A stretch of DNA of 64,000 bases, from the NCBI GenBank assembly GCA_026004675.1, contig BPJP01000005.1:186001-250000 (forward strand), written 5' to 3'. A program made the position numbers and the translations under genes. The notes below the pieces were generated by a model, which saw only the letters and a list, made by a program, of their open reading frames with translations, had not been told where the DNA came from and did not search any database. Below are positions 45,262 through 53,699 of this stretch, piece after piece; the first letter of the stretch is position 1, and each line of letters opens with the position of its first letter. The DNA comes from Gemmatales bacterium (GTDB taxonomy: Bacteria > Planctomycetota > Planctomycetia > Gemmatales > Gemmataceae).

Positions 45262-46491
45262 TTATGCCAGAAACTGCTGCATCAGACGATGCCCGGGATC
45301 AAAAACCAGTTTGGACTTTTCGGCGACAATTTCGCTGTAGCTTCCAAAACCCCCAGGATCGATACCCGTGCCGGCCCAGACGAATGGGACTTCGCCGTGG
45401 GCATGAGCGCGTGTCCTGAGTGGAGTACGGTGGTCCGGCTCCACCAACATCCGCCATTTTCCGTATCGAGGCAACGCTTCGAGCAGTGGGCCAACGATGT
45501 GGCGGTCGATCTCCTCCAATGCCGTGATTTTGGCATCCAATCGCCCTTCGTGGGATGCTTCATCGGGAGCTTCGACATGGACGCACACCAGGTCGTGTTC
45601 GGCGAGTGCTGCGACCGCCGCCTTTCCTTTCGCGGCGTAGTCGGTATCGAGATAGCCGGTGGCGCCAGGCACGTCGATGCGTTTCCAGCCGAGCAGCACG
45701 CCGACACCTCGAACCAGATCGACGGCGCTGATGATCGCCGCTCGTTTGCCAAACCGATCAGCGAAGGGCTTCAAAACGGGCGCTTTGCCTTGTCCCCACA
45801 GCCAAACCTGAGTTGCGGGCTTTTTGCCAGCCTGTATTCGGCTTTTGTTCGCGGGGTGATCGCGAAACACTTCCCGGCTGAACTCCATCAGGTTTCGGAG
45901 CAATTCGCTGCCCGATCCCTTGGGCAGGAACCCGTCAATTGCCTGGTCCGGAATATCGTGAGGCGGCTGGGTCTTCGTCGTCGCATCGAACGTGGCACCG
46001 CCGTCGCCTCGATAGACGAGAATGTTCCGATAGCTGACTCCCGGGTAAAACTCCAGCCGCTTTCTGACGGCTTCAGGTACCGAAAGCATGGCCGGACCGG
46101 CAAGCGAATTTTGCAGAGCCTCGATCAGTTGTTTTCCCGTGTCATTGTCGATATGTCCGGCGGTGAAATCGCGCATCCGACCGTCTTCTACGAAAACGAG
46201 ATTGCAACGGATCGCCCAATCTTCTGGTCCCAGGCGAATGCCCATAGCGGCGGTTTCCAACGGAGCGCGACCGGTATAGACTTCCAACGGATCGTAGCCG
46301 AACAGGCTGAGCGTAGCGACATCACTGGCGGGAGTCAGCTGAGCGGGAACGTTGTTCGCTCGGCCGACCATGCCCATTTGAGCCAATCGATCCATATTGG
46401 GCGTATTCGCCGCCTCCAAAGGCGTTTTCCCTTGTAAAGCTGGCTGTGCTTCGTCGGCGCAGCCGTCAGGAATAACGATGGCGTATTTCAT
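45262..46491 (-). CDS. apgM: Cofactor-independent phosphoglycerate mutase, archaeal type
   Basis: A 409-residue alkaline-phosphatase-superfamily enzyme that interconverts 3- and 2-phosphoglycerate in glycolysis. The N-terminus KYAIVIPDGCADE carries the first metal-binding Asp; TPASDVATLSLFGYDP contains the catalytic Ser; HVEAPDEASHEGRLDAK and DHRTPLRTRAHAHGEVPFV hold the remaining metal-binding Asp and His. The length and motif spacing match ApgM rather than bacterial GpmI (about 510 residues). ATG 46491 is preferred over one five codons upstream. Confidence 0.93.
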   Translation of the reverse strand: MKYAIVIPDGCADEAQPALQGKTPLEAANTPNMDRLAQMGMVGRANNVPAQLTPASDVATLSLFGYDPLEVYTGRAPLETAAMGIRLGPEDWAIRCNLVFVEDGRMRDFTAGHIDNDTGKQLIEALQNSLAGPAMLSVPEAVRKRLEFYPGVSYRNILVYRGDGGATFDATTKTQPPHDIPDQAIDGFLPKGSGSELLRNLMEFSREVFRDHPANKSRIQAGKKPATQVWLWGQGKAPVLKPFADRFGKRAAIISAVDLVRGVGVLLGWKRIDVPGATGYLDTDYAAKGKAAVAALAEHDLVCVHVEAPDEASHEGRLDAKITALEEIDRHIVGPLLEALPRYGKWRMLVEPDHRTPLRTRAHAHGEVPFVWAGTGIDPGGFGSYSEIVAEKSKLVFDPGHRLMQQFLA

Positions 46492-46517
46492 GGTATTCGT
46501 GACCAAGGCTTAGCCTG

Positions 46518-47441
46518 TCATGGTGCCGGCTTTTTTGATTGACGATATGAGAGAGGTTTACTTCGCACACAATTACCGCCGGACTGTTTAGCCTCATAGA
46601 GTTTCTTGTCCGCTTCCAGAATCAACTCTTCTGGCGTGGACAGTGCGTTTCCGTCAGTGCTGACAGTGCCGACGCTGATCGTCACATTGAAAGATTTTTC
46701 TTGGTAAGAGTACGGTCGCTCGGCAGCCAGTTGGCGCAACCTCTCGGCAACCCGGATCGCGCCTTCCTCGGTCGTTTCCGGCAACACGACCGCGAATTCG
46801 TCGCCGCCATAGCGGGCAAACAATTCTTCCTTACGAATAGACGTGCTGATCCGCCCAGCCAATTCGCGCAGCGCCAGATCGCCGGCCAGATGCCCGAACT
46901 GGTCATTGATAGCTTTAAAGTTGTCGATGTCGAACAACAAAAGAGAAAAAGGCCGATGGTGTCGAGAAGATCGGGCGAGTTCCCGGTCCAAAAATTCCAT
47001 CAGCGAGCGTTTGTTGTGAATTCCCGTCAAACCATCGAGGATCGTCAAACGGTGGATTTCTTCGTGGTATTGGGCTTCGATATTGCCGCCACTCAGATAG
47101 CGGAAAATCCAGTTGCCGATACGCACGTAATCGCCGTCTTGGAGCTTGCAAAGTGAGATGGGACGATCATTGACGAATGTTCCGTTCGTGCTTTTGAGGT
47201 CTTGCAAATAGTGGCCATTGAGGCTGGGTTTGATCAGGGCGTGATGGCGGGAAATGGATGGGTCATCGAGGCGGATATCACAATCGTTGTCTCGACCGGC
47301 ATAAAGGGGAGAGTCGCCCAGCTCGTGGCGTGTCCCAATGCCGCACGAGGTCGGATAAATCTGCACCAGGCAAGCTGGCCGGTTTTCACCCACCGGCAAT
47401 CGTGGCACACTCACCAGGGTATCCTTGTCCTCTTCCACCAT
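46518..47441 (-). CDS. FHA-GGDEF diguanylate cyclase
   Basis: A 307-residue cytoplasmic signalling protein. Residues about 45-115 form an FHA phosphothreonine-binding domain (PLYAGRDNDCDIRLDDPSIS, then RHHALI and STNGTFVNDRPI). A GGDEF domain follows (LTGIHNKRSLMEFLDREL, then ARYGGDEFAVVLPETT). The active-site signature GGDEF is intact, so it should make cyclic di-GMP. The allosteric I-site position reads RKEE, not RxxD, so product inhibition may be weak. The FHA domain suggests control by a Ser/Thr kinase. The gene is divergent from the cytochrome gene. Confidence 0.93.
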   Translation of the reverse strand: MVEEDKDTLVSVPRLPVGENRPACLVQIYPTSCGIGTRHELGDSPLYAGRDNDCDIRLDDPSISRHHALIKPSLNGHYLQDLKSTNGTFVNDRPISLCKLQDGDYVRIGNWIFRYLSGGNIEAQYHEEIHRLTILDGLTGIHNKRSLMEFLDRELARSSRHHRPFSLLLFDIDNFKAINDQFGHLAGDLALRELAGRISTSIRKEELFARYGGDEFAVVLPETTEEGAIRVAERLRQLAAERPYSYQEKSFNVTISVGTVSTDGNALSTPEELILEADKKLYEAKQSGGNCVRSKPLSYRQSKKPAP

Positions 47442-47658
47442 GATGGTTTCCTCCCGGCAACAATCTCGGTCCTTGACGGGTATGATATTCGCCCCCTTAC
47501 CCGTGGATAGATGACTGGAGCTCGAAATTCTCTAATCATAGCATGCGCCGGCGAGGCTCGAAAGCTCTGGCTTCGCTTTGCCGGAACTGTCCCCTTCGCT
47601 AAAAAGGTCACTGTACCCTCGCCTTTTTCGCGTCAAGCAGGCTTTCGGGATCAACGCC

Positions 47659-49122
47659 ATGAAAAGGCTTTCAGCGCTGGCTCAATGGTTCGAGTCGCGT
47701 TTGGGCATCTGGGAGATGTTCAAACGGCCATTGCTTCATCCCGTCCCAAAGAATGCGAAGTGGTGGTACGTCTTCGGCAGCGCGACGCTTACATGCCTGG
47801 TGTTGCAGGTCGTCACCGGCATCTTGTTGGCGCTCGTTTATGTTCCCTCCGCCGATCAAGCCCATGCCAGCCTGGAGTATCTGAATTACGTAGAGCCACT
47901 CGGTTGGCTCATTCGTGCCATCCATTATTATGCCGCGACCGGCATGGTCGTCATGATGATCCTGCACATGACGCAAGTTTTTTTGTTCGGGGCGTACAAA
48001 TATCCGCGAGAATTGACTTGGGTCCTGGGCGTGATTCTATTCGGCATCACGCTGGGACTGGCGTTTTCCGGCCAGGTGTTGCGCTGGGATCAGGACGCCT
48101 ATTGGGGAGTTGGCGTCGCCGTGTCGGGAATCGGCCGCGTACCCTGGATCGGTCCCATGCTGATCGACTGGATCCTGGGAGGCCCGATAATTGGCGGATC
48201 GACATTGACGCGGTTTTTCGCCTTGCATGTTTTCGTCTTGCCCGCATTGCTTTTCGTATTCTTGTTCTTGCATTTGCAGGCGGTGTTGAAGCGAGGTATT
48301 TCTGAGCCTCCGACCCCAGGCAAGGAAGTCGACCCTGCCACCTACGACGAGGCATACCACGAAGAGGTGCACAAGCACGGCGTTCCATTTTTCCCTTTGC
48401 CTGTCTACCGCGACTTGATTTTTTCGGGAGCGCTTGTTGTCATTATCGTCGTTGTCGCCTTGATCATGGGACCTTTCGGTCCGAATGATCCGCCGGACCC
48501 GACCTTGATTCCGACCAATCCTCGGCCCGACTGGTATTTTCTTTCTGCTTTCGCGTTGGCGTCGTTATGCCCGCCTGAACTGGAGGCAGTAGCTTTGTTG
48601 GGTCTGCCTCTGATGTTGTTCCTGGTCTTGCTGGCGGTGCCTTTCGTGGCAGGGAGAGGAGAGCGGGCACCGAGCCGACGCCCGATCGCCGTTATGACCG
48701 TTATCGTCCTGTTTGTCAGCTACGGCGTGCTGACCTGGCTGGGACATCGCGCCGACTGGTCGCCGCACATGTTTGCCTGGAGCGGTACTCCCGTCCCCGA
48801 ACACATAGTCAAACGCAGCTCGCCGCGCCAGTTGCAAGGCGTTCTGGTGCTGCAAAACAAGGACTGCCGAAACTGCCACGCACTCGATGGACAAGGCGGC
48901 CGTCGCGGCCCGGATTTATCCGATGTCGGGGTTCGGCTGACACGGGATCAGCTGATTCGCCAAGTGTTGCAAGGCACGGAAAAAGAAGGGGGGAACATGC
49001 CAGCGTATGGCAAACAACTCAGCCCCGCTGAAGTCCAAGCCCTGGTATCCTTTCTGCAATCGTGTCGGCCTGCGAATCAGCCGCCTGCGGAACCGGCTGC
49101 CCCACCTCCTGCCATCGAATAG
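47659..49122 (+). CDS. Cytochrome b (b6/subunit IV type) fused to cytochrome c
   Basis: About 487 residues from the ATG at 47659; TTG 47578 is an alternative and no start has a clear ribosome-binding site. The N-terminal part is cytochrome b with haem ligands in AIHYYAATGMVVMMILHMTQ and FFALHVFVLPALLFVFLFLH. A subunit-IV-like part follows (PNDPPDPTLIPTNPRPDWYF, which holds the quinol-site motif region). The C-terminal 100 residues are a cytochrome c domain with the haem site CRNCHAL and a Met in GGNMPAYGKQL. It is the core of a menaquinol-cytochrome c reductase. No Rieske protein gene lies beside it in this window. Confidence 0.9.
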   Translation: MKRLSALAQWFESRLGIWEMFKRPLLHPVPKNAKWWYVFGSATLTCLVLQVVTGILLALVYVPSADQAHASLEYLNYVEPLGWLIRAIHYYAATGMVVMMILHMTQVFLFGAYKYPRELTWVLGVILFGITLGLAFSGQVLRWDQDAYWGVGVAVSGIGRVPWIGPMLIDWILGGPIIGGSTLTRFFALHVFVLPALLFVFLFLHLQAVLKRGISEPPTPGKEVDPATYDEAYHEEVHKHGVPFFPLPVYRDLIFSGALVVIIVVVALIMGPFGPNDPPDPTLIPTNPRPDWYFLSAFALASLCPPELEAVALLGLPLMLFLVLLAVPFVAGRGERAPSRRPIAVMTVIVLFVSYGVLTWLGHRADWSPHMFAWSGTPVPEHIVKRSSPRQLQGVLVLQNKDCRNCHALDGQGGRRGPDLSDVGVRLTRDQLIRQVLQGTEKEGGNMPAYGKQLSPAEVQALVSFLQSCRPANQPPAEPAAPPPAIE

Positions 49123-49137
49123 CGGGGCAGCGAACGT

Positions 49138-49902
49138 TCATCGCGGGCGCGAGTGCAGCCATGGCGCGACATGTTTTCCCAGAAAGCAGGGAGCACTGGT
49201 CCCGAAATGCCGTCCGAAGTGGCCTTGCAAAATCATGTCCGGCGTCCAGGCGATCTCCACCAGGCGGTTGTAAGGAGGTACTTGCCTCAGTTCAGGAGGA
49301 ATGGCAAATCCGACCAGGCCAGCACTGGGAACATATTGGCGATCAATGGTGCCGAAATGTCTCGTTCCCCACCCCAGAACGAGATGGTCGGCGCGCGAAT
49401 AGAAGGAGACGATTTCAAAACGAGTGGCCCTCAGCGCCTTGGTCAGGTCATAGTAGGGGCTGACTGCCGCCGACAGCAGGATGATCCGTTCCAACGTGGC
49501 CGGCGGCAATAATTCCGCCGCAGCCAGGGCCAGCCCCGTGCCACCGCTCTTGGCAATAAAAAAGATCGGGGCCTCCGGATAGTTCGTCCGATAACGACGA
49601 ACTTCTTCGGCTAACTCGACGGCTTTTCTCCGCAAGTGTTCCGTATCTTGCAAGTCGGCGAGAATGCGCCCCCGGCCGTGAGTCCACTTGAACTGGCGAA
49701 TGGCGTAAGGAACTCCCGCGCGGGGCAAGGCCAGTTTGCACCACGGCGTCAACATGTCGCCGCCGCCAACGCCTTCCATGACGAATATGATTCCCTTTTC
49801 TTCCGACGCGACGGTTCGACCGGAACAGAGAAGAAACAAACACAGAGCAAAGTACCACGTCCTCGGCCATGCCGGTCGACGGCGTTCCATGCCAGACTCC
49901 AT
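49138..49902 (-). CDS. Secreted alpha/beta-hydrolase-fold protein
   Basis: About 254 residues from the ATG at 49902; the longer frame to 50352 overlaps the next gene and is unlikely. A signal peptide is present (WYFALCLFLLCSGRTVASEE). The nucleophile elbow is APIFFIAKSGGTGLALAAAE (Ser in a K-S-G-G variant of GxSxG). The Asp is likely in FYSRADHLVLG and the His in ILQGHFGRHFG near the end. It is a probable esterase or lipase-like enzyme of the periplasm; the substrate is unknown. It converges on the cytochrome gene, with 15 bases between the stops. Confidence 0.75.
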   Translation of the reverse strand: MESGMERRRPAWPRTWYFALCLFLLCSGRTVASEEKGIIFVMEGVGGGDMLTPWCKLALPRAGVPYAIRQFKWTHGRGRILADLQDTEHLRRKAVELAEEVRRYRTNYPEAPIFFIAKSGGTGLALAAAELLPPATLERIILLSAAVSPYYDLTKALRATRFEIVSFYSRADHLVLGWGTRHFGTIDRQYVPSAGLVGFAIPPELRQVPPYNRLVEIAWTPDMILQGHFGRHFGTSAPCFLGKHVAPWLHSRPR

Positions 49903-50063
49903 TTTCTCGCCCCGACTTTCGATGCGTCGCCGTCTGGCGACGCGGTGCGTTGCGAAACATAACATCCTCTGCCCAACCGTCAAGGGGGAACGAACCCCTC
50001 CTTTTTTGACCGGCTTGGCCGATCGACGCAGGCGTCGGACTCCGTCTGAAAACGCCGAGATTC

Positions 50064-50423
50064 CTATTTGCCGACGACGAATTTTTTCGGATTCCCAGGC
50101 AAAGGGCTTCCAGGTTCGGGTCGCCAAAGCGCCACGGCTTCGATTTGTTTGGCCAGGGCGAAATCTTTGTCCGTGATTCCGCCGGCCAAATGCGTCTTCA
50201 GCTTCACCCAAATTTTGCCCCAGGTGATCGCCAGATCGGCATGGTGGTAGGCGGCCTCGCACAAGAAACCGATGGCATTCGTCAACATCAAAGTCGTGGG
50301 CCAGCCGTCGGTGTTGTACTTTCGCCGAATCCACCCGTCTTCCAAGTACCACGCCTCCAGTCCGTGTTCCTTCAGCTTCGCTTGAACTTCTTCGTCGGAA
50401 TAAGTGCGTTCCTTTTCGGCCAT
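50064..50423 (-). CDS. phhB: Pterin-4a-carbinolamine dehydratase
   Basis: A 119-residue protein of about family length. The conserved block FLCEAAYHHADLAITWGKIW plus VKLKTHLAGGITDKDFALAK carries the catalytic His pair (HH) and the THxxGG His of the PCD/DCoH family. It dehydrates 4a-hydroxytetrahydrobiopterin in phenylalanine hydroxylation or a related pterin cycle. No aromatic hydroxylase gene is in the window. The start is an ATG with a usable AGGAG upstream. Confidence 0.93.
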   Translation of the reverse strand: MAEKERTYSDEEVQAKLKEHGLEAWYLEDGWIRRKYNTDGWPTTLMLTNAIGFLCEAAYHHADLAITWGKIWVKLKTHLAGGITDKDFALAKQIEAVALWRPEPGSPLPGNPKKFVVGK

Positions 50424-50667
50424 GTTATTTCTCCTAGAGCTTTAGAGGCCACGTTTCTCATGGCGTTTTCTCAACGGTAATCTTAAGCCTTTTGTGAGGG
50501 AGAAAAAGTGGAGGGTCCCTCTCTGTCGGGGCGTTCGAACTGGCCGCATCCGAGATTGATGATTTTGGTTATTTGCCCTTTCCTTTCCATATCCGCCGCA
50601 TTAAACTAACTACCGCTTTGTGTCTATTCCAACTTCAAAGGATCCAACTGAGGAAAGGAGTCCTCCC

Positions 50668-51375
50668 GTGTCTGCTAATTCCTTTTCTCCCCACATTGGT
50701 CTTTATGGCCGAGATCAGGTCAATCCAAAAGAGAAGCGTGGCTGTTATCTTTGGCCGCCAGGCTATGCTGCCGCGCTAGAAGCCGCGGGGGGTACGCCAG
50801 TTGAACTGGGTCTGCCCAAACCTGGCGAAACCTGGGCGGACCGTCTCAGTGAGCTTCATGGTATTCTCTTTTTGGGGCATCCTGCCTCGGATTCAAGGCA
50901 GAATGCCGAAGAAGAACGCCTGTGCCATTATTGCCGATCGCAACATTTTCCGATTCTCGCAGTCGATATTGGCATGCTGACGTTGAACGTGGCATTTGGC
51001 GGCAACAATTACGTCAATTTGCCGAAAGAACTTCCTAACGCTTTGCAACACCGTCACCCTCCGGAGAAAGGGCTTCGGCATACGATCATGGTTGAAGCCA
51101 ACACCAGGCTGGCGGGGATGTACGGCGAAGGGGAAATTGTCGTTAACAGCGAGCATTACGGTGCGGTGGCCAAGGTCGCCAAGGGCTTCGTCGTCAGTGG
51201 CAAAGCCCTGGATGGGGTCATCGAAGCGATTGAGTGGGCCGAAGACGATTGGTTCGCTGTCGGTGTGCAATGGCAGCCTGCTTCGTCCAGCGCTTCGGGG
51301 CTCGATATTCAGCTGTTCCGCGGACTGGTGGAGGCAGCGACCGAATACAGCCAGCGCCGGGCTGTTGCGGCGTGA
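50668..51375 (+). CDS. Class I glutamine amidotransferase-like (peptidase C26) protein lacking its triad
   Basis: About 235 residues from the GTG at 50668, chosen for GGAG seven bases upstream. The fold is that of gamma-glutamyl-GABA hydrolase (PuuD) enzymes. The nucleophile segment, usually GICRGxQxxNV, reads LAVDIGMLTLNVAFGG, so Cys is Asp. The usual GVQWHPE reads GVQWQPA, so the catalytic His and Glu are gone too. VNSEHYGAVAK matches the VNSxH part of the family. It is probably not an amidase; a binding or regulatory role is an inference. Confidence 0.8.
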   Translation: MSANSFSPHIGLYGRDQVNPKEKRGCYLWPPGYAAALEAAGGTPVELGLPKPGETWADRLSELHGILFLGHPASDSRQNAEEERLCHYCRSQHFPILAVDIGMLTLNVAFGGNNYVNLPKELPNALQHRHPPEKGLRHTIMVEANTRLAGMYGEGEIVVNSEHYGAVAKVAKGFVVSGKALDGVIEAIEWAEDDWFAVGVQWQPASSSASGLDIQLFRGLVEAATEYSQRRAVAA

Positions 51376-51433
51376 TCATCCTGAACTGCTTCAGTGCGGC
51401 GAGCCGGCCAAACCGTCTGCTCGCCGTACTTCA

Positions 51434-52141
51434 TTAAGGCATCGGCCGACCGGGTTGTGGCAGATTGGCAGCGGTATGGTCCACTTCACTTCGCGCATCC
51501 TTGCCGGTTCTGGTGATCTCTGCCCGAAAAGCAAGTATCTTTTTGCCATCCTGCACGCGGAAGACTTCGAACTTGGCCAGGCCGAAGGGGAGCTTACTGG
51601 ACAACCAGCAGCGATATTCAAGGGGATCGCCGTTGGGTGTTTTCCCGCTGGCGACAAATTCCTCAGCGTCAAAGACACCGGCTGGTGTCGTGACTCTGGT
51701 CGTCTGGATTCGCTTTAATTTTCCACCGATGCCCATCGTGAAATAGTCATCGATAGCCTTGCCTTTCAGGGCAAGAACAGGGCCTTTGTCGCCTTGCCTG
51801 TAGTACCCCACGGCCACGTGGGTGGCAAGCGGTCCGGTTTTTTGAAAAGCAGCTTCGTCGATCAAGAACTTGCCAAATCGGCTTTTGAACCCCTTGCCGA
51901 TCATTTTGAATTCGATCCAGCGATGGGGCCTGTTGTCGACCAATTTGCTGCCGACCGAGCTGGTCCGCATGGTGCCTTGTTTGCCGTCGCCGCTGAGAAA
52001 GCGATATTCCGCCCACGTCCCGTCTTCAGGCAGCGAATAGATTGGGGCCACGCTCGAGCCTGCTTCTTTTTGAGGCTGGGCCAGCGCAAACGATGTCAAC
52101 AAGCCGATCAGTGCGACGGCGTGGCGGAAATTGCGATACAT
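51434..52141 (-). CDS. Secreted protein of unknown function
   Basis: A 235-residue protein with a signal peptide (AVALIGLLTSFALAQPQ) and a beta-rich mature part; the ATG at 52141 gives the better signal. Segments such as TWAEYRFLSGDGKQGTMRTS and RVTTPAGVFDAEEFVASGK (a DUF3108-like type of lipid-binding barrel, low certainty) recur in planctomycete secreted proteins. No catalytic motif is seen. It stands alone between convergent and divergent neighbours. Confidence 0.65.
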   Translation of the reverse strand: MYRNFRHAVALIGLLTSFALAQPQKEAGSSVAPIYSLPEDGTWAEYRFLSGDGKQGTMRTSSVGSKLVDNRPHRWIEFKMIGKGFKSRFGKFLIDEAAFQKTGPLATHVAVGYYRQGDKGPVLALKGKAIDDYFTMGIGGKLKRIQTTRVTTPAGVFDAEEFVASGKTPNGDPLEYRCWLSSKLPFGLAKFEVFRVQDGKKILAFRAEITRTGKDARSEVDHTAANLPQPGRPMP

Positions 52142-52412
52142 GGATTGGCTCACAACCAAGAGCACATTCGCCCAGTGTTTTCATCATTTCTGGCGGTGAC
52201 CGAGGTTGTCAAGGAAAGATTCCGTTTTCACCAAAATATTTTGCGAGGGCGAGGCCGATTATTCCGTCCTTCTGTCGTGGCGTTCACATTTGGCAACTCG
52301 GGCGCGATGGTCGCAAAGCAGAAAGTTCAGGCGGTTTTTTGTCGTCCTGGCCAGTCGAGCGCAGATAAACTACCAAGGAATGAAAACGACGGCCTTCCTG
52401 TGGAGCAGCGCG

Positions 52413-53630
52413 ATGATCACAGTAGAAGTACGTTGTCCGAACTGCACTGCCGATTTGTCCCAGCGGGAAGAAGAATCGGCATCGCCGTTTTTTTGCCCGC
52501 ATTGCAAACAAACGTTCTCGCCGACCCAATTGCCTCCCGAAGAACGAATGTGGTATTTCGCTCGCAAGAAAAACCGTATTGGGCCGCTGTCATGGGCGGA
52601 ATTGTCGGCCTTGATGCAGGCTGGGCGAATCCAACAAACGGACTCCATTCTCCTGCATGGCACATCGCAATGGCTCGCTCCCAATGAAATTCCCGAATTG
52701 GTGAGCGTCAGGCAAACCGATGGTGAAGCCGACACGGTGGAGACTGCCGGACCTTCCAGTCAATCGCCGCAAACCGAACGAGAAGTCGTTGTGACTTCGT
52801 CCCCGGCCGCCGAAAAGACTGATGAATCCGGACTGGAAACCAACATAGTCGTCGACCGTCCACCGCTCCCGCAGGAAGACCATTTCAACATTCGAGACGT
52901 GGAAGCCTCCTTCGGCTTATTGGGTCCGGTGCGCCAGCGCCTCGAGTATTTGCCACTCGAGGAGGTTTTCTTTCGTTATCGGGTAACCGGCCTGTCCACG
53001 AATGACGAAGACCAGATCGATATGGAGATCGACTCATGGGTGACCGATTCATCGGGTCGGAAGCTGGCGGAGCGCAGCCATCCGGTAAAGGGACGGCTAT
53101 ACTTCGGGGGCGGCTGCTACACGGGTTCCAGTTTCGCCGAATTAAGATCGAATCTTTCTCCTGGTGTTTACGTTTTCAACGTTACTGTCCGAGACCGGTT
53201 GGCTAGCGTCGAGACGAGTTTTCAAAAGGCATTCAAAGTTGTACCTCTTCGTTTCGCCATTGTTTCTCCCAGATTTGTTTACCGAGATGGCAGCGATGCT
53301 CCTGCTGGTGGACTTGTCGGTCAAATGCTTGGCCTTCGTTTTCGCGTCGTTGGCTTCGATAAATCGACCGGGCGAATCCAGACGGAATGCTCGTTGAGTG
53401 TTACCGATTCCCACGGAACGTTGCTGTTGCGAAAACCGGTCTGCCGGAAACTAGCCAGCGATGACCCGGCTAAAGTCCGCGATGCTACCTTTCTGCATTT
53501 CGCCGAGTTCTTCGGGCTTAATCGCGTTGGCGATTTTCTCCTCTGTCTCGACGCAAAAGACCTCATCAGCGGTCAGACGGATCGGTTGGAATTGCCCATC
53601 CGAGTGGGCTCGTCGATCGGTGTCGACTAG
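52413..53630 (+). CDS. Zinc-ribbon plus GYF_2 domain protein
   Basis: About 405 residues from the ATG at 52413 (GGAG eight bases upstream); ATG 52380 and further frame upstream are less likely. Residues about 7-32 form a zinc ribbon, CPNC and CPHC. A GYF_2 domain follows (MWYFARKKNRIGPLSWAEL), ending near SQWLAPNEIPEL. After a low-complexity linker, a beta-rich C-terminal domain of about 240 residues has no family that I recognise. No signal or membrane helix is seen, so it is cytoplasmic. It is a longer relative of the GYF protein at 19018. Confidence 0.8.
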   Translation: MITVEVRCPNCTADLSQREEESASPFFCPHCKQTFSPTQLPPEERMWYFARKKNRIGPLSWAELSALMQAGRIQQTDSILLHGTSQWLAPNEIPELVSVRQTDGEADTVETAGPSSQSPQTEREVVVTSSPAAEKTDESGLETNIVVDRPPLPQEDHFNIRDVEASFGLLGPVRQRLEYLPLEEVFFRYRVTGLSTNDEDQIDMEIDSWVTDSSGRKLAERSHPVKGRLYFGGGCYTGSSFAELRSNLSPGVYVFNVTVRDRLASVETSFQKAFKVVPLRFAIVSPRFVYRDGSDAPAGGLVGQMLGLRFRVVGFDKSTGRIQTECSLSVTDSHGTLLLRKPVCRKLASDDPAKVRDATFLHFAEFFGLNRVGDFLLCLDAKDLISGQTDRLELPIRVGSSIGVD

Positions 53631-53699
53631 TTCGTCGGCCACAACGCCCGCGAACCAATTGTGACTGCCGAAACGAGGAAAATGTTTTTTGAATCATAA

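Noticed and set aside
49903..50352. N-terminal extension of the alpha/beta hydrolase
   Set aside because: It would overlap the pterin dehydratase gene and place the signal peptide inside the protein.
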